Source of the DNA: Chloromonas sp. AAM2
Lineage: Eukaryota > Chlorophyta > Chlorophyceae > Chlamydomonadales > Chlamydomonadaceae
Reading direction: 5' to 3'
Length of the DNA: 37,757 bases
Assembly: GCA_004335635.1 (NCBI GenBank)
Contig: QAXH01005010.1
Coordinates: forward strand, 653-38,409
Part shown: piece after piece, positions 1 through 10,900 of the stretch
How positions within the stretch are numbered: the stretch's first letter is position 1
Layout: each line of letters begins with the position of its first letter
Program-made: the position numbers and the translations under genes
Notes under the pieces: generated by a model
Told to the model about the DNA's origin: nothing
The model's input: only the letters and a program-made list of their open reading frames with translations
The model's database searches: none

Positions 1-66
1 CCTCAAATCAAAAAGCCAACTGGAACACATGGGGCAGACATGCCGCCGCACACACCTCCTGCCCAG

Positions 67-1178
67 GCTGCGCTGCTGTCGCGCGAGCGCGCCCTGCTGA
101 CATCGCTGACCCTGGAGCGCGACGTGGCCCGCAAGCAGCAGGCGCTGGAGGCGGCGCACGCAGCGGGGCCAGCGGGCTTCCAGCGAGCGCAGGCGCTCAA
201 CACACAGTGCCAGGAACTGCAGGTGCGAGTGGGGTGTGGGTGTGACGGGAAGGGTGGTTGGGGTGGTTACATGTCAAGCAAGTGTGGTGTTGAGCAGTCC
301 TTGGCATGAAGCGTGTGCAGCACGTGCGTACAGGTTGTTTTGGGCGCAGCGCGTGACGAGTACGTGCGGCTGGCGGAGCGCAACAGCGAGGAGCTGGTGG
401 CGTGGAGGGGGGGGCTGCAGCGGGACATGATAGGCATGGCAAGGGACCTGGCAGCCGTGCAGGTGGGTGCGACGTCTGGTATTGGGAGCGCTCCTGTACG
501 TCATAGGATGGGCAATCGTATCTCAAAGCGCATGTAAGGTGTGTGGAAGGAGCGGTACTACAGTGGTCACAGCTGGTTTGCGTGCTCCAGTTTGCAATTC
601 GAGTTGCGTCCCGAGTGGCTCTGGCTCCCAAAAGCCCCGGCACAAATCAATTCACAGCATTGCAGTACAAGATGCATGGGGCCGGAGCAGCACGACGTGT
701 TCTCATGCGCACATGTGCGTGCGCATGCATGAAGCCAAAAGGAAGCGAAGGGTGACGGGCAGATTTGTTCAAGTGGCCCAGGTCGACTCAGTTTACTCGA
801 GTACTCGATGAACCTTTACGCTTGCAGCTTGACAACCATATTTATATGATGCTTGTTTCGGAGTGTGATGTCTGCTGTCCATGGCTTGCCTCACGTGCCC
901 CATGCCTCACATGCACTTGGTGTCGAACGTGCACTTGGTGCCTCACGAGCACCTCGCGTGTGATGTGTGACGTCCCTGCAGGTCACGGCGTGTGATGTGT
1001 GACGTCCCTGCAGGTCACGGCGTGTGATGTGTGACGTCCCTGCAGGTCACGGCGTGTGATGTGTGACGTCCCTGCAGGTCACGGCGTGTGATGTGTGACG
1101 TCCCTGCAGGTCACGGCGTGTGAGCGCGCGGCTCAACTGTGGGGGGAAGCCGCAGCGGGCATTGGCCAGCGGTACTGA
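67..1178 (+). CDS. Sorting nexin-like protein, C-terminal BAR domain (5' partial)
   Basis: Three phase-0 exons are visible: 67-222, 334-462 and 1110-1178, ending at TGA 1176-1178. They join into about 117 residues of charged, Ala/Glu/Arg-rich coiled-coil sequence. The second exon contains AARDEYVRLAERN followed by EELVAWRGGLQRDM, and the last contains CERAAQLWGEAAAGIGQRY. This heptad spacing and the ERN..EL..W and QLW.E.A signatures resemble the C-terminal BAR domain of PX-BAR sorting nexins (SNX1/2, Vps5). Those proteins dimerise on endosomal membranes in the retromer pathway. The PX domain would lie before the window. The last intron is about 650 bases long and ends inside a minisatellite that repeats the acceptor. 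The family call rests on pattern memory; an unrelated coiled-coil protein is the alternative. Confidence 0.55.
959..1118 (+). repeat. 32-bp minisatellite, five perfect copies
   Basis: The units are 959-990, 991-1022, 1023-1054, 1055-1086 and 1087-1118. Each begins TGTGATGTGTGACG and contains CCCTGCAGGTCACGG. Every unit therefore carries the same potential 3' splice site (CTGCAG before GTCACG). Only the last copy runs on into the terminal exon of the sorting-nexin-like gene. In earlier copies the same frame meets TGA after six codons. Confidence 0.97.
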
Positions 1179-1211
1179 GGGAGCAGGCGGCCGGGAAGGA
1201 TGCAGGGGGTA

Positions 1212-1216
1212 TGTAA
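1212..1216 (+). terminator. Polyadenylation signal TGTAA
   Basis: TGTAA is the usual polyadenylation signal in volvocalean algae. This copy begins 34 bases past the stop codon of the sorting-nexin-like gene, which fits a short 3' UTR. The cleavage site itself is not visible. Confidence 0.45.
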
Positions 1217-2919
1217 GGCTGACATGGAAGGGAGGAGGGCAGGCAAGGCGGTTATTGCAGTGGGAGTGGACCTTGTATGGGATGCGTCACCCAAAGCCAG
1301 TGCGACTTAAACGTGCATCACTGCGCGTGTACATCATTACGTGCTGCCAGAGCAAGACCTTCCAGCTGTGCAGAACGACCCTGTACACCATGTACCGGTG
1401 AACGGCATGCACAGCCACCGTGCTTCTTGGGCTTGCGCGCCATTCGTCCTCTTTTCCTCCTGTGCCAGCAGGGGCACGAGTGAACTTAGTGACCCTGTGT
1501 TGCGGCCCCCCTTCCTTCACACATACGCAGTGTTGGTGCATTTGTAGTGCAGTTGGCTGATGGACAAGGCAGACTAAGAGACTTGGCCAGCGCAGCGAGA
1601 GTGGACATGCCGCCTGGTCACCGGGCCAGACTCAGCTGGCCCACGCACAACTGTGCCCATGCCCATGCCGCACGTGCCCATGCATACGCCACACGTGCCA
1701 TGGCCATGCATTGCGGTTGGCCGGCCACTGACCATGTGGTAGCCACAGGCTAAGATTCATGAGATATTTCTGGCCATGCATTGGCGTTCTGTTCAATCAT
1801 GCTCGCCGTGTTCGATTCCTCAGTGGTGCTGCATCAAGCCATTATTCATTAGCAAGAATAACCGCATGAAGCGCAACGACAGGGACAGCTTGTATCAACT
1901 TGACCGATGCTTTGCATGTTGTATGATAGAGCTATGTCCAAAGTTCTGAAATAGAGCCTGTGTAATCGGGGGCAATCAGAAACTCAACTGGAGCATGAGG
2001 CAAGCCCTGAGGCACTCCGGTGACGTTAGACTGTTCTCTTAGATGCAATGCCAAGGTGGTGCATCTAGCAAGCCTTTGCGTCACGGATCGTATGAATGTT
2101 GTATGGTAAAGTCATGTTGTGTTTGAAGTTGTTCTGCATGTCCATCAACGACACCAGCTGAGGCAGGGGGGGTTATGTGCCTTGCAGCATCATCAGCAAC
2201 TGCTGCTCCAGTACCTCCAATGTCCTTCTCGAACAGCGGCAGACCCAGTTGGCACTGTCTCGCAATGTTTTTGAACCTTCTGATGTTGCTGCTGCGCATG
2301 TAGTGTGGGTTTGTTTGCTGGGTGACTGTGACAGTGCACATGTGCCCAGGGCATTACGGCTGAGCAGAGTTGAAACCTGTAAGCGAAGCTGTAAAAAAAC
2401 CGATACATACAACGGCCTTCTGTACCTCATTATACGAATATTTGGAAGCGTACATGTTTGCACGCATTCATGACATGTGTTAAAGGCAGATCAGGCTGAT
2501 TGTTGCACGTTCTGTTCTTTGAGCACGCGTAGAATGTACTTTGATGCCTTCTTTCCCTGCCTTGATAATGAATGACATGCCGGATCCCATGCAACTGAGC
2601 AATGCTGATTGCTTACTCGCTTCTACCTTTGGCATGTTGAACATACAGACACCAGGTCCATGTGACATGCTCCTTGGAACAATTAAAAGCCATTCCCACC
2701 AAGATACGAAAATGAATCCCACACGCCCACAAGTGGATCTGACTTCACGACAAATGAAAACCAAACAAATCCCGTCTCCAGCTGGGCAAATCAAGGAGCA
2801 TGCCACTTTTGAAATTAAGGAGCATGACTCTTCCTTTTCTGCGCCAACTGAGCTTGTGTTTGCTTCCTTTTGTTGTGTCAGCAATCCAAAGGCTTTTGAT
2901 GCTCTTAATATGCAAGTAC
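1217..2919. other. Intergenic stretch, no supported gene
   Basis: No exon with convincing splice borders or a recognisable family was found on either strand. A CCCATG/CACGTG-rich low-complexity patch lies at about 1654-1710. From about 1750 the composition becomes more AT-rich. Open frames at 2177-2473 (+ and -) and 2541-2993 (+) resemble no known protein, and the last one reads into the inverted-repeat element starting at 2920. Confidence 0.5.
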
Positions 2920-3627
2920 AAAAAAGTTTGCCAGTTCTGGGACAATTTTGGGACTGTCGCCGTGATGAGGCTGTCAGTTGTCTGTGGGACTAGTTTTTTC
3001 AGGAGTGTGTTCATACTAAGTTTTTACGATGGCGAAAGTGTGCACAGTGTGGTGTTGGGTTAGCGTCATCTGCGACTGGGATGTGTTGCTGATGCTGGTA
3101 TTGGTAGGCGCTGGTGACTGTCAATACTGGGACAGGGACAGTGAGAAGTGGTGGTAGATTATCAGAGATTCAGAACGCAATGTCACGCAATGATATTTCA
3201 ATTCCAGTGTAACACATTGACAATTCAAGCCGAACAATGTCAAAAGTATAACGAACAACCCATAACAATGTCAAAAGTATAGCGAGTTGTCTGCACCAGT
3301 CTTGGCACACCATGCCATGAAAACTTGTGCGTCACCACCAAGTGTTGATCATTGCAGGAAGTCGCCTGCACTCAAACACTTGAATAGAGGTCCGTTGCGT
3401 TTATCAAAAGCTACAAAATGACCTGTTCCATGCACCTGAACAAAAACACCATGGCAGCCCTGCGTCAGGATCGCCCAGGATGTCACCCAGCAACGTCTCG
3501 ACCAGCAAGGATTGATGTACTGAGCGTAAAAGCTGAGGGTGGTGGGCAGGGGTTCGAGAGGGATGCAGAAGTTAACCTGTCAAACTGTGGGATGCAAACT
3601 GTCCTAGAACTGGCAAACTTCTTTTGT
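2920..3627. mobile_element. TIR-type non-autonomous element, long member
   Basis: An A-run followed by GTTTGCCAGTTCTGGGACAA begins at 2920. The inverted, slightly mutated counterpart (CTAGAACTGGCAAACTTC in plus-strand orientation) ends near 3627. The same arms bound a 145-bp unit at 5905-6049, and one left arm starts at 37439. The roughly 700-bp interior has no credible ORF. It shares a GTGCACAGTGTGGTGT-like stretch and a GGTGACTGTCA stretch with the copy at the window end. No target-site duplication was obvious. Two solitary repeats in opposite orientation are the alternative. Confidence 0.55.
3233..3285. repeat. Short direct repeat, two copies
   Basis: AACAATGTCAAAAGTATA followed by A/G and CGA occurs at 3233-3254 and again at 3264-3285, separated by nine bases. 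The pair lies inside the long TIR element and may be an internal duplication of it. Confidence 0.85.
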
Positions 3628-4263
3628 TTCGCCGTAAGTACTGTATAAAGATTCCAGCAGGGGGCCAAACGCAAGTGACGAGGCTAGATTTGTCCTGAAC
3701 AAGAAATTGAGGGACAGGCAACAGATGTGCCAAGAACGTGATGTGCACAAGAAACATGTTGGGGCATGCTTGCCTATACTATGAACACAGGCTGGCACCA
3801 CAACACGGCCAAGTCTAGACACGATGCAGTGGCAGGAGGCATCCAGGAATGCAATTCAAAACAACAAACCGCGCCGAGATCGAAACAAGAGAACTTGCTG
3901 TCGCTCCTCGGTCAAGGCACAGTGTGGCCCATTTTGCATGACGCTCGAGATGGCACGTCGCCCTGAGACGACAAGAACTGGGGCTGTGCGCGGAACTTTT
4001 TGATCCTCTGTCCAGCACATGTCCCGATATCCCTCAAATCCTTCAGAGCCATAAACGGAGTCACGACGTTTCAGACGAAACGCAGAAGGAACAGCATGGG
4101 ACGGTTTGAAGTAACTTTTCACACTCAGTAACGAGGTTGTGAGTAACGGAAGCCGGCTGAACGTTGTTGTCGTGCTTGGACAGGCAGGGGCAATTAGTTG
4201 ATTCAGCGATGAGCACCTTGAACGTGCTGAAGGAAGAATAGTCCTGGCGGCAAGCCAGACGTA
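3628..4263. other. Upstream region of the receptor kinase gene
   Basis: This is about 640 bases between the TIR element and the proposed receptor kinase start. A 140-codon frame is open on the minus strand (3856-4278), but it matches no recognised family and would overlap the start of the plus-strand gene. No convincing core promoter motif was found. Confidence 0.4.
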
Positions 4264-4936
4264 ATGGGCCCAATGCACACAGCCGCAAGGACTAACTATA
4301 ATACTGGACTAACAATTGGCTGCTTGTTCGTGCTCTTCTGTCACTCTAAAATTGCAGTCGGTGGGGGCTTGCCGGTCACGGCAGGCCAGGCATCCACCTC
4401 CGTGGATGATTTCCAGAGCTTGATTGAGTCGTGCAAGGTGCGCGCAAGAGGTGAACGGTTTGTCTCTCATCAAATGTTCGCTGCAACGGGTTTGGTTGAC
4501 GATTTGGTTCACTGAGCTGAGTGCAGGACTGCATCTCAACCATTAGGCCTGACAAGGCTGGTCGTTGCCATGCATGTCATCATCTACGTGCACCAAGCCC
4601 AGCCATTGACGCACAGCGCATCGCCTTTGCTGGTCGAGCCGGTTCCATCAACAGTGGCCAGCCAGACCCAACAGTGGTTTGCCACGAGCCCTACTCTTCA
4701 GATCTGACGGCCTCAGGTGCGCACACTATTGTCTGTCGTATGCGCAAAGAACAGATCTGCACCACGACTGAACGGTCTGAAGGTTACTGTTTCTGTTGTT
4801 TTGCACTAACGCAGGCGAAGATGCAGTCATGTGCACCAAATGCGTGAACACCCCTGGCATGCCTCCGCAAGCCTGCAGTGCCTGCATGTCAGAAACGGAC
4901 AAGAACACGCGAAGCTTCTGCCTGGCCTGCCTGACA
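4264..4936 (+). other. Signal peptide and Cys-rich module exons of the receptor kinase
   Basis: From ATG 4264 the frame reads a short polar/basic stretch, then a hydrophobic core (GLTIGCLFVLFC) and a small-residue region, which fits a secretory signal. It continues through DDFQSLIESC to a GTGAAC donor after 4450. Exon 4815-4936 joins in phase and carries CTKC, CSAC and FCLACL, i.e. three C-x2-C pairs in about 30 residues. It is likely a disulphide-bonded extracellular module. An alternative reading has the first exon start at 4358 after a CAG acceptor, in the same frame. Confidence 0.5.
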
Positions 4937-7900
4937 GTAAGTGATGCTCGACTCTGGCAGGCATACTGCACAACTCCTAGAAAACACAGGTTATGAAAAC
5001 AACCAGCCGTACCAAAGCCTTTCCTGTTTTCTTACAGCAGTCAAAAAATGTGCTGAGTTTGTTGCTGCCTTGACTCTTTCCACAACTGGATACCTGGCAA
5101 GGGTCAGGCAAATGAATCACACTATTTCTAACAATCAATACACTCTGGCTAGAACTTTGTGACCATGGCATACAACTCCGGTAGGCCTGGAAACTCGGCC
5201 TGATGCTGGTACCATGCAAAGCTTGTTTAAGAGCAAGTTGACTAGGGGGATGGGCGGTGAATCCTGACTTACAGGAAGCCAATGTGGCGGACTGTCTGCA
5301 AAACTCTCGACTCTTCAGGGCGTAATTTGGTGCTGAGGCCGACGTGTACCGCAGGGGCCAGTGTTCACACGTGCGCTGATCAATGGACACTTTTTATCGC
5401 ATGCTTACCCACCTCCTTGACTTTTGACAGCATCTGCCTGAATGAGCAATGATAGTTCCATTCTCTCAGCGGCCAGGCCCACAGCCTCACAGTAGCACAG
5501 TCGGGTGCCCTTTGCCAGTTGATGTGTTCCCTGGTCGTCTTCAAGCACACATGAGTGTTCATCACGTGGCGCTAGTGACAGATGCTCGCCAAATGCACTG
5601 ATCACTTCTGGCGTTATCCCTTCCGCCCCAGGGCGAGGCCTCGGGAAGTGCCTGCTCAGCCTGCAGTCCTGAGGGGGACACGGTCAGACGGGCCATGTGC
5701 TATGGGTGGCTGGGCAGGAGCCGTGCTGCTGACATTCACAGAGCCTCAGAACCTGCTCGCAAGATGCAGGCATTGCCTGGCACAAGTGGGTCAAGATTGG
5801 GGATTTGAGGGGCACGACTGCTTGCTGCCAAGCAAACACACGGGATCATGTGCACATATGCCATGCATACACACATGTACGTGCGTGCAATGCTCTGTGT
5901 ACGTGCAAAAAAAAGAAGTTTGCCAGTTCTGGGACAATTCCTGTGAGATAGACAGTGACGTGGTGAAGGTGTGCACATGTGGCGTTGATTTCTTGTCATG
6001 TGAGATGCCCTGGTCAAATTGTCCCAGAACTGGCAAACATTTTTTTTGCGCAAAAACCGGTAAGGTTGAACTTCTCAAAGGGGACGCTTGATTGCACGTA
6101 CTTCTCATTGGCAGCAGATCAGCTCTGGTATGCATCAAGGTTTCAGTGTGGTTGCAGAGTGTGTTTGAAGGGTGGGTGTGGGTGTGGGGATGTGGGGGTG
6201 TGTATGTGTGTATGTGTGTATGTGTGTGTATGTGTGGGGGTGTGGAGGTGTGGAGATGTGGGGGTGTGGAGTTGTGGGGGTGTGTGGGTGTGGAGGTGTG
6301 GAGATGTGGGGGTGTGGAGGTGGGGAGTGTACAGGGGCTTTCTGGCATATCATGCGATCCGGGGAAGACGAGGTGATAGACACAGATACCAGACGGTTGC
6401 TTGCCTGGTGGATGAAACGAAGTGCAGGCTGAGGTGTGTATGGCGACGTGCAGCAATGCCCCGGCTCTCACTCCAGCACTGACCTGCTCCATGTGATGCC
6501 CTACTGAACCTCAAGGCTAGGCTTGTTCCAGTACCTGGGCAGGGGGTGCAAGGTGGCACCCTGCCGTGCCATGGACAACACACCTTCAGTGTTGTTTTGT
6601 TCACTGGCCTCAGGACCGAGCGGTGGAGTGGTTCAATGGGGAAGCCCGGTTTTCGGGTCAACAACGGTTCCAGAAGGGGCCCTTGCCAACGTCGTTGATA
6701 TCGCCGTGGGCTGGTCACATTACCTAGCCTTGTGAGTCCTGGATAATGAACACTGCGCTTATCAAGAAGTCGCAAGCATGCCCGGGTTACAGAGCAAATC
6801 AGTCAGATGCTTGTCTGATCCCGCCAAGACGATCTGCAATCAGACATGTTTTGTTGTCAGGTTGGGCATCTTGATCCTGGAGTTGAAAATGCCCTGCCAT
6901 CCAGCTGTGTGATATCCATTCCGTACAGATCCATGCGAATTTTTTCCGTACAAGTCACAGTGTGCAACAGTGTGTTTCAAATCCTCATGATCATCATCAC
7001 CATCAGTGGCAGGCTCATACTGGCCCATACTTGCTTCATGAGGTGCCATACTCAGGAAAAGGGTCCTCAAGTCATAGATTGGCACAGTTAACTTCGTGGT
7101 AGCAATGACAGGCTAATGCATACAGTCGAGGGTGCTCACAGGCGACCATTGGCATGTTTTCAGCTCATGGCCTAGCTACATGGCCTAGCTCTACTCTAAT
7201 GACCACACTGTGTTGTTCTGAGCGCAGGCTTTCAAATGGCACGGTCATGACCTGGGGCACAACTTTCTTTGGACTGGCCAACGTGCCGTCCGCCGCCCTC
7301 TCAGACGTTGTGTCTGTCTCGGCCGGCAGTGTTTTCAGTCTTGTCCTGCGAAGTGACGGCAGAGTAGTTGCCTGGGGGGGCCATCCCCTTGACCAATGCA
7401 ACAATGTGACCACCGTCCCAGCCGCTGTCCAAGGGAACGTCGTACAAATAGATGCAGGCCGCAACCATGCTCTAGCCTTGCTCAGCAATGGGTCCGTGGT
7501 GGGATGGGGCAACGACACCTGGTCCCAGGCCAGTGTGCCAGCAGGCCTGTCAAACGTCCAACAAATTGCAGCCGGTGATACTTTCTCGCTGGCTCTGCTT
7601 AGCAATGGCACCGTCACCGGTTGGGGTTTTGGATTTGATTTTGTCATGGAGGGTGTGCCACCAGGCCTTGAAGACGTCAAGAGCGTTGCTGCGGGAGCGT
7701 TGCATGCCTTGGCGCTGCTCGACAATGGCACCGTGGTAGCGTGGGGTGACAATACTTGGGGTCAGGCCAACGTGCCAGCTGCAGCTCGCTCCCAGGTCAC
7801 TGCAATCGCTGCTGGGTCTATTCACTCCCTGGCTCTATTACGCAACGGCACTGTGCTTGCTTGGGGTGCGAATGAAGGCGGAGAAAGTAGTGTGCCGTCC

Positions 7901-10900
7901 ACCTTGTCCAACGCCATTGCGATTACTGCGGCAATGGATCAGTCTTTGGCCATCCAGGCGCCTGGTAAGCCCTTTCGTCTGTGGTTAGGGTTGCATGGGT
8001 AGGGCCACGTGTTGAAACGAGGGAAAGATCCAAACTACAGATGGGCTCAGGATCAGCCACACTTGGGCTGGAGAAGAAGCAGATCAGGCTGACTGGACTT
8101 TGCGATCAGAATTCCAGTTGGGTTCACTGAATTCTGAGATTCACCGTGTTGTCGGGTTCAGGCGCCTTTATATGTGGCTTATCATTGTGCGTCTAGAGTG
8201 CAGTTTCATAACTGTGCCGTCCCCTTTTCTGACCCATTCGATTCACGTGCCTTAGTTTTGAACTCTCTACAACACACAGGAGGTGATGTCGAGGGAAGGG
8301 TGGTCTGGATTTGGCTGAACCACTATAAACGTCAAGGCCAGACAAAGAAGAAGTTTGAGATATGTACAGTTCATCGCTTGTAAGGGCCTGCGAACACTTC
8401 ACGTCACTTTGTGCACCATCAGTGCCAATCTGTTCTCCTTGCGCCGCCTCTTGCAGGCCCTCCACCTCCACTACCCCCACCGCCGCCAGTTATACCAGGT
8501 ATGCTCTTGCACATTTGCACGCTTGTCCTTCCTCCATAGCCCATCTCAGTCATCATGTGGGTGCTTACTGCGGCGGGCGCGGTGTTGCAGAAGATTGACT
8601 TTGTATCTTCCAAGTTTTGCTACTAAGCTTGCCCATTTGATGTTCTGTGCTGCTTAATCCGTCATAGGATTGGTGCAAATGTGGCTGAATCTGGCATATG
8701 CATTGGGACCAGCAGGCTCTGATCTTTCTTCCTACGATGCTGAGCGGAACCCGCTTTGTTCCTGATTTCGTTCCCGATGGCTTCAGGAGCAAGCGGACGC
8801 GTGGTTGGCTGGGGACGCAACGAATTCGGGCAGAGAGAGATCCCAGAAGCAGCCCTTGCCAACGTGGTGAACGTCGCTGCAGGCGACTACCATTCGCTAG
8901 CCTTGTGAGTGCAGGCTCTGCACGTGCAAGCACACATCACAGCTGCCCTGGCCATCCTCGTTGCCCCAGGTGGAAAAGCCAAGTCTGGAGATCAAAGATT
9001 CACAATTCCACCTGAACTAGGATTTCGCTGGACAAATTGAAATAATTAGCACGATACGAATGGATATTTACTTGTCTGTGCTTACAGGCTCTCGAGCGGC
9101 ATGGTCCTGGCCTGGGGTTTGAATGACGAGGGACAGACCGACATCCCATCTGCCGCCCGCTCAGGCGTTGTTTCTATTGCAGCAAACGCATATTACAGCC
9201 TTGCCCTACGCAGTGACGGCAGAGTGGTTGCATGGGGTGGCAATGGGGGCAATGGGACCAGCAACGTGACCGATGTCCCAGTTGCTGCCCAAGCGAACGT
9301 CGTGGAAATAGCCGCAGGCCGCGACCATGCTCTAGCCTTGCTCAGCAATGGGTCGGTGGTGGCATGGGGCGATAACAAGTATAACAAGTCCAACGTGCCA
9401 GCTGGCCTGTCAGACGTTCGAGAAATTGCCGCTGGCGCGTTTGTCTCATGCGCGGTGCAACGTGATGGCAACTTGGTCGTGTGGGGTGCTGGTGGCAGTG
9501 GGCGGCCAGCCCTTGCAGATGTGAAAAGCGTTGCTGGGGGATTGACGCACATGTTGGCGCTGCTGAACAATGGCACGGTGGTGGCGTGGGGTAATGCGGG
9601 GAACAGCTCTAACCAGTACGGTCAGCTCAACGTGCCGTCTGCAGCTCGCGCCAATGTTTCCGCGATCAGTGCCAGCCTGTTGGGGTCTCTGGCTTTGCTG
9701 CGCAATGGCAAGGTAGTTGCTTGGGGTTCGGGTTCGGATAACAACGCTCCTTCCAACCTCTCCGTTATCCAGCGCTCCAGCGCTATCTCGGCAGGACTGA
9801 CTCATGCTTTGGCGATTCAGACACTTGGTGAGTTCCATGTGTTGAGAGTTACCGCTGACCTGCTCCAATCACAAAGCAATAACTGTGCGCAGCCAGCAAT
9901 CCGCACACATTCTGCCTGGTCTATTCCGGTTGTGCCTCCAGTGCAACTCTCCCATGCATTCACAAGGAAATGAATAGAGTCCAATGCTTGAACCTGCCTG
10001 TCAGCTCTGCGCGAGGCCATGGAGATGAAAGGACACTATAGGTTAAGATGGCGCCTTTTGAGGAAGGTTGCGAGCTGACCTGCTGCGGATGGTTTACAAT
10101 TGCGAATGCATAGCGTTTAAGTTTTGTACGGCTGGTGAAAGAGGTCCGCCTGGAATCGTGTTGCCTGCAGAGCCGCCACTAGTCGTTCCAGATGGTGCGG
10201 ATTCGACCGCAACTTCTCCGCCAGCCGCACTAGCCGCACCAGCCGCACCAGCTGCTTTAGGCATGTTGCCAACAATCGCCGGTTCGACCTCACAAAGCAT
10301 AACTAACGGAGGCATAGCTGGCATTATTGTGGGTGCCGTTGTTGGTGTGGCCGCACTTGCACTGCTGGGATGTTTGGCCGTCAGGAGGCGCAGGGCAGCT
10401 TTTGCTTCTTCCTTAGAGTCCGGCTTGCTCACCACCCACAGTGATGGCGGCAGTGTCAGTGTGCAGCTGACAGGCGCGGCAGGCAAGCTGGACAGCAAGC
10501 CCCATACGTCTCCCTGGACAACAGGTTCTGCTAATGGGCTTGGCGCAGCCAACTCCACACATACATCAAGCCAGGTCGAGGCCGCCGGTGTAACATCATC
10601 CGGCCAGGCGTCCGGCCAGCTCAGTTCTGGGCTGGCCTTGGCGATGAGTGACGATGCGGCATACCAGGTAAGGGATCAGCTCAATCAACACCATCTAGTC
10701 ACGTTTGGGCCAATCTGCTGACAGCTAAGCTGGTGAGCTGAGAACCCATGCCTGTGACAGCGCTAGGAAAGTGACCAATGGCCCACCATGTTAACCTCCT
10801 TTTTCTTGCCACCTGCTGCCAGATCAAGGTAGACTTCTGCCATGGTTCTTCAGCTGCAGCGTGATTGCTGCATTGCGCCTTTTGCCAGTTTAGGTCTGCA

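Noticed and set aside
959..1118. Regular 32-bp repeats as a possible CRISPR array
   Set aside because: The units abut with no unique spacers and the setting is a eukaryotic intron, so this is a minisatellite.
2541..2993. Plus-strand 150-codon frame
   Set aside because: It reads into the arm of the TIR element (peptide KSLPVLGQF is just the repeat translated), so it is not a convincing gene.
3856..4278. Minus-strand 140-codon frame
   Set aside because: No family resemblance, no clear splice partners, and it overlaps the proposed receptor kinase start.
5736..6053. Minus-strand frame across the 145-bp element
   Set aside because: Both ends are the repeat arms translated; the openness comes from the transposon-like sequence.
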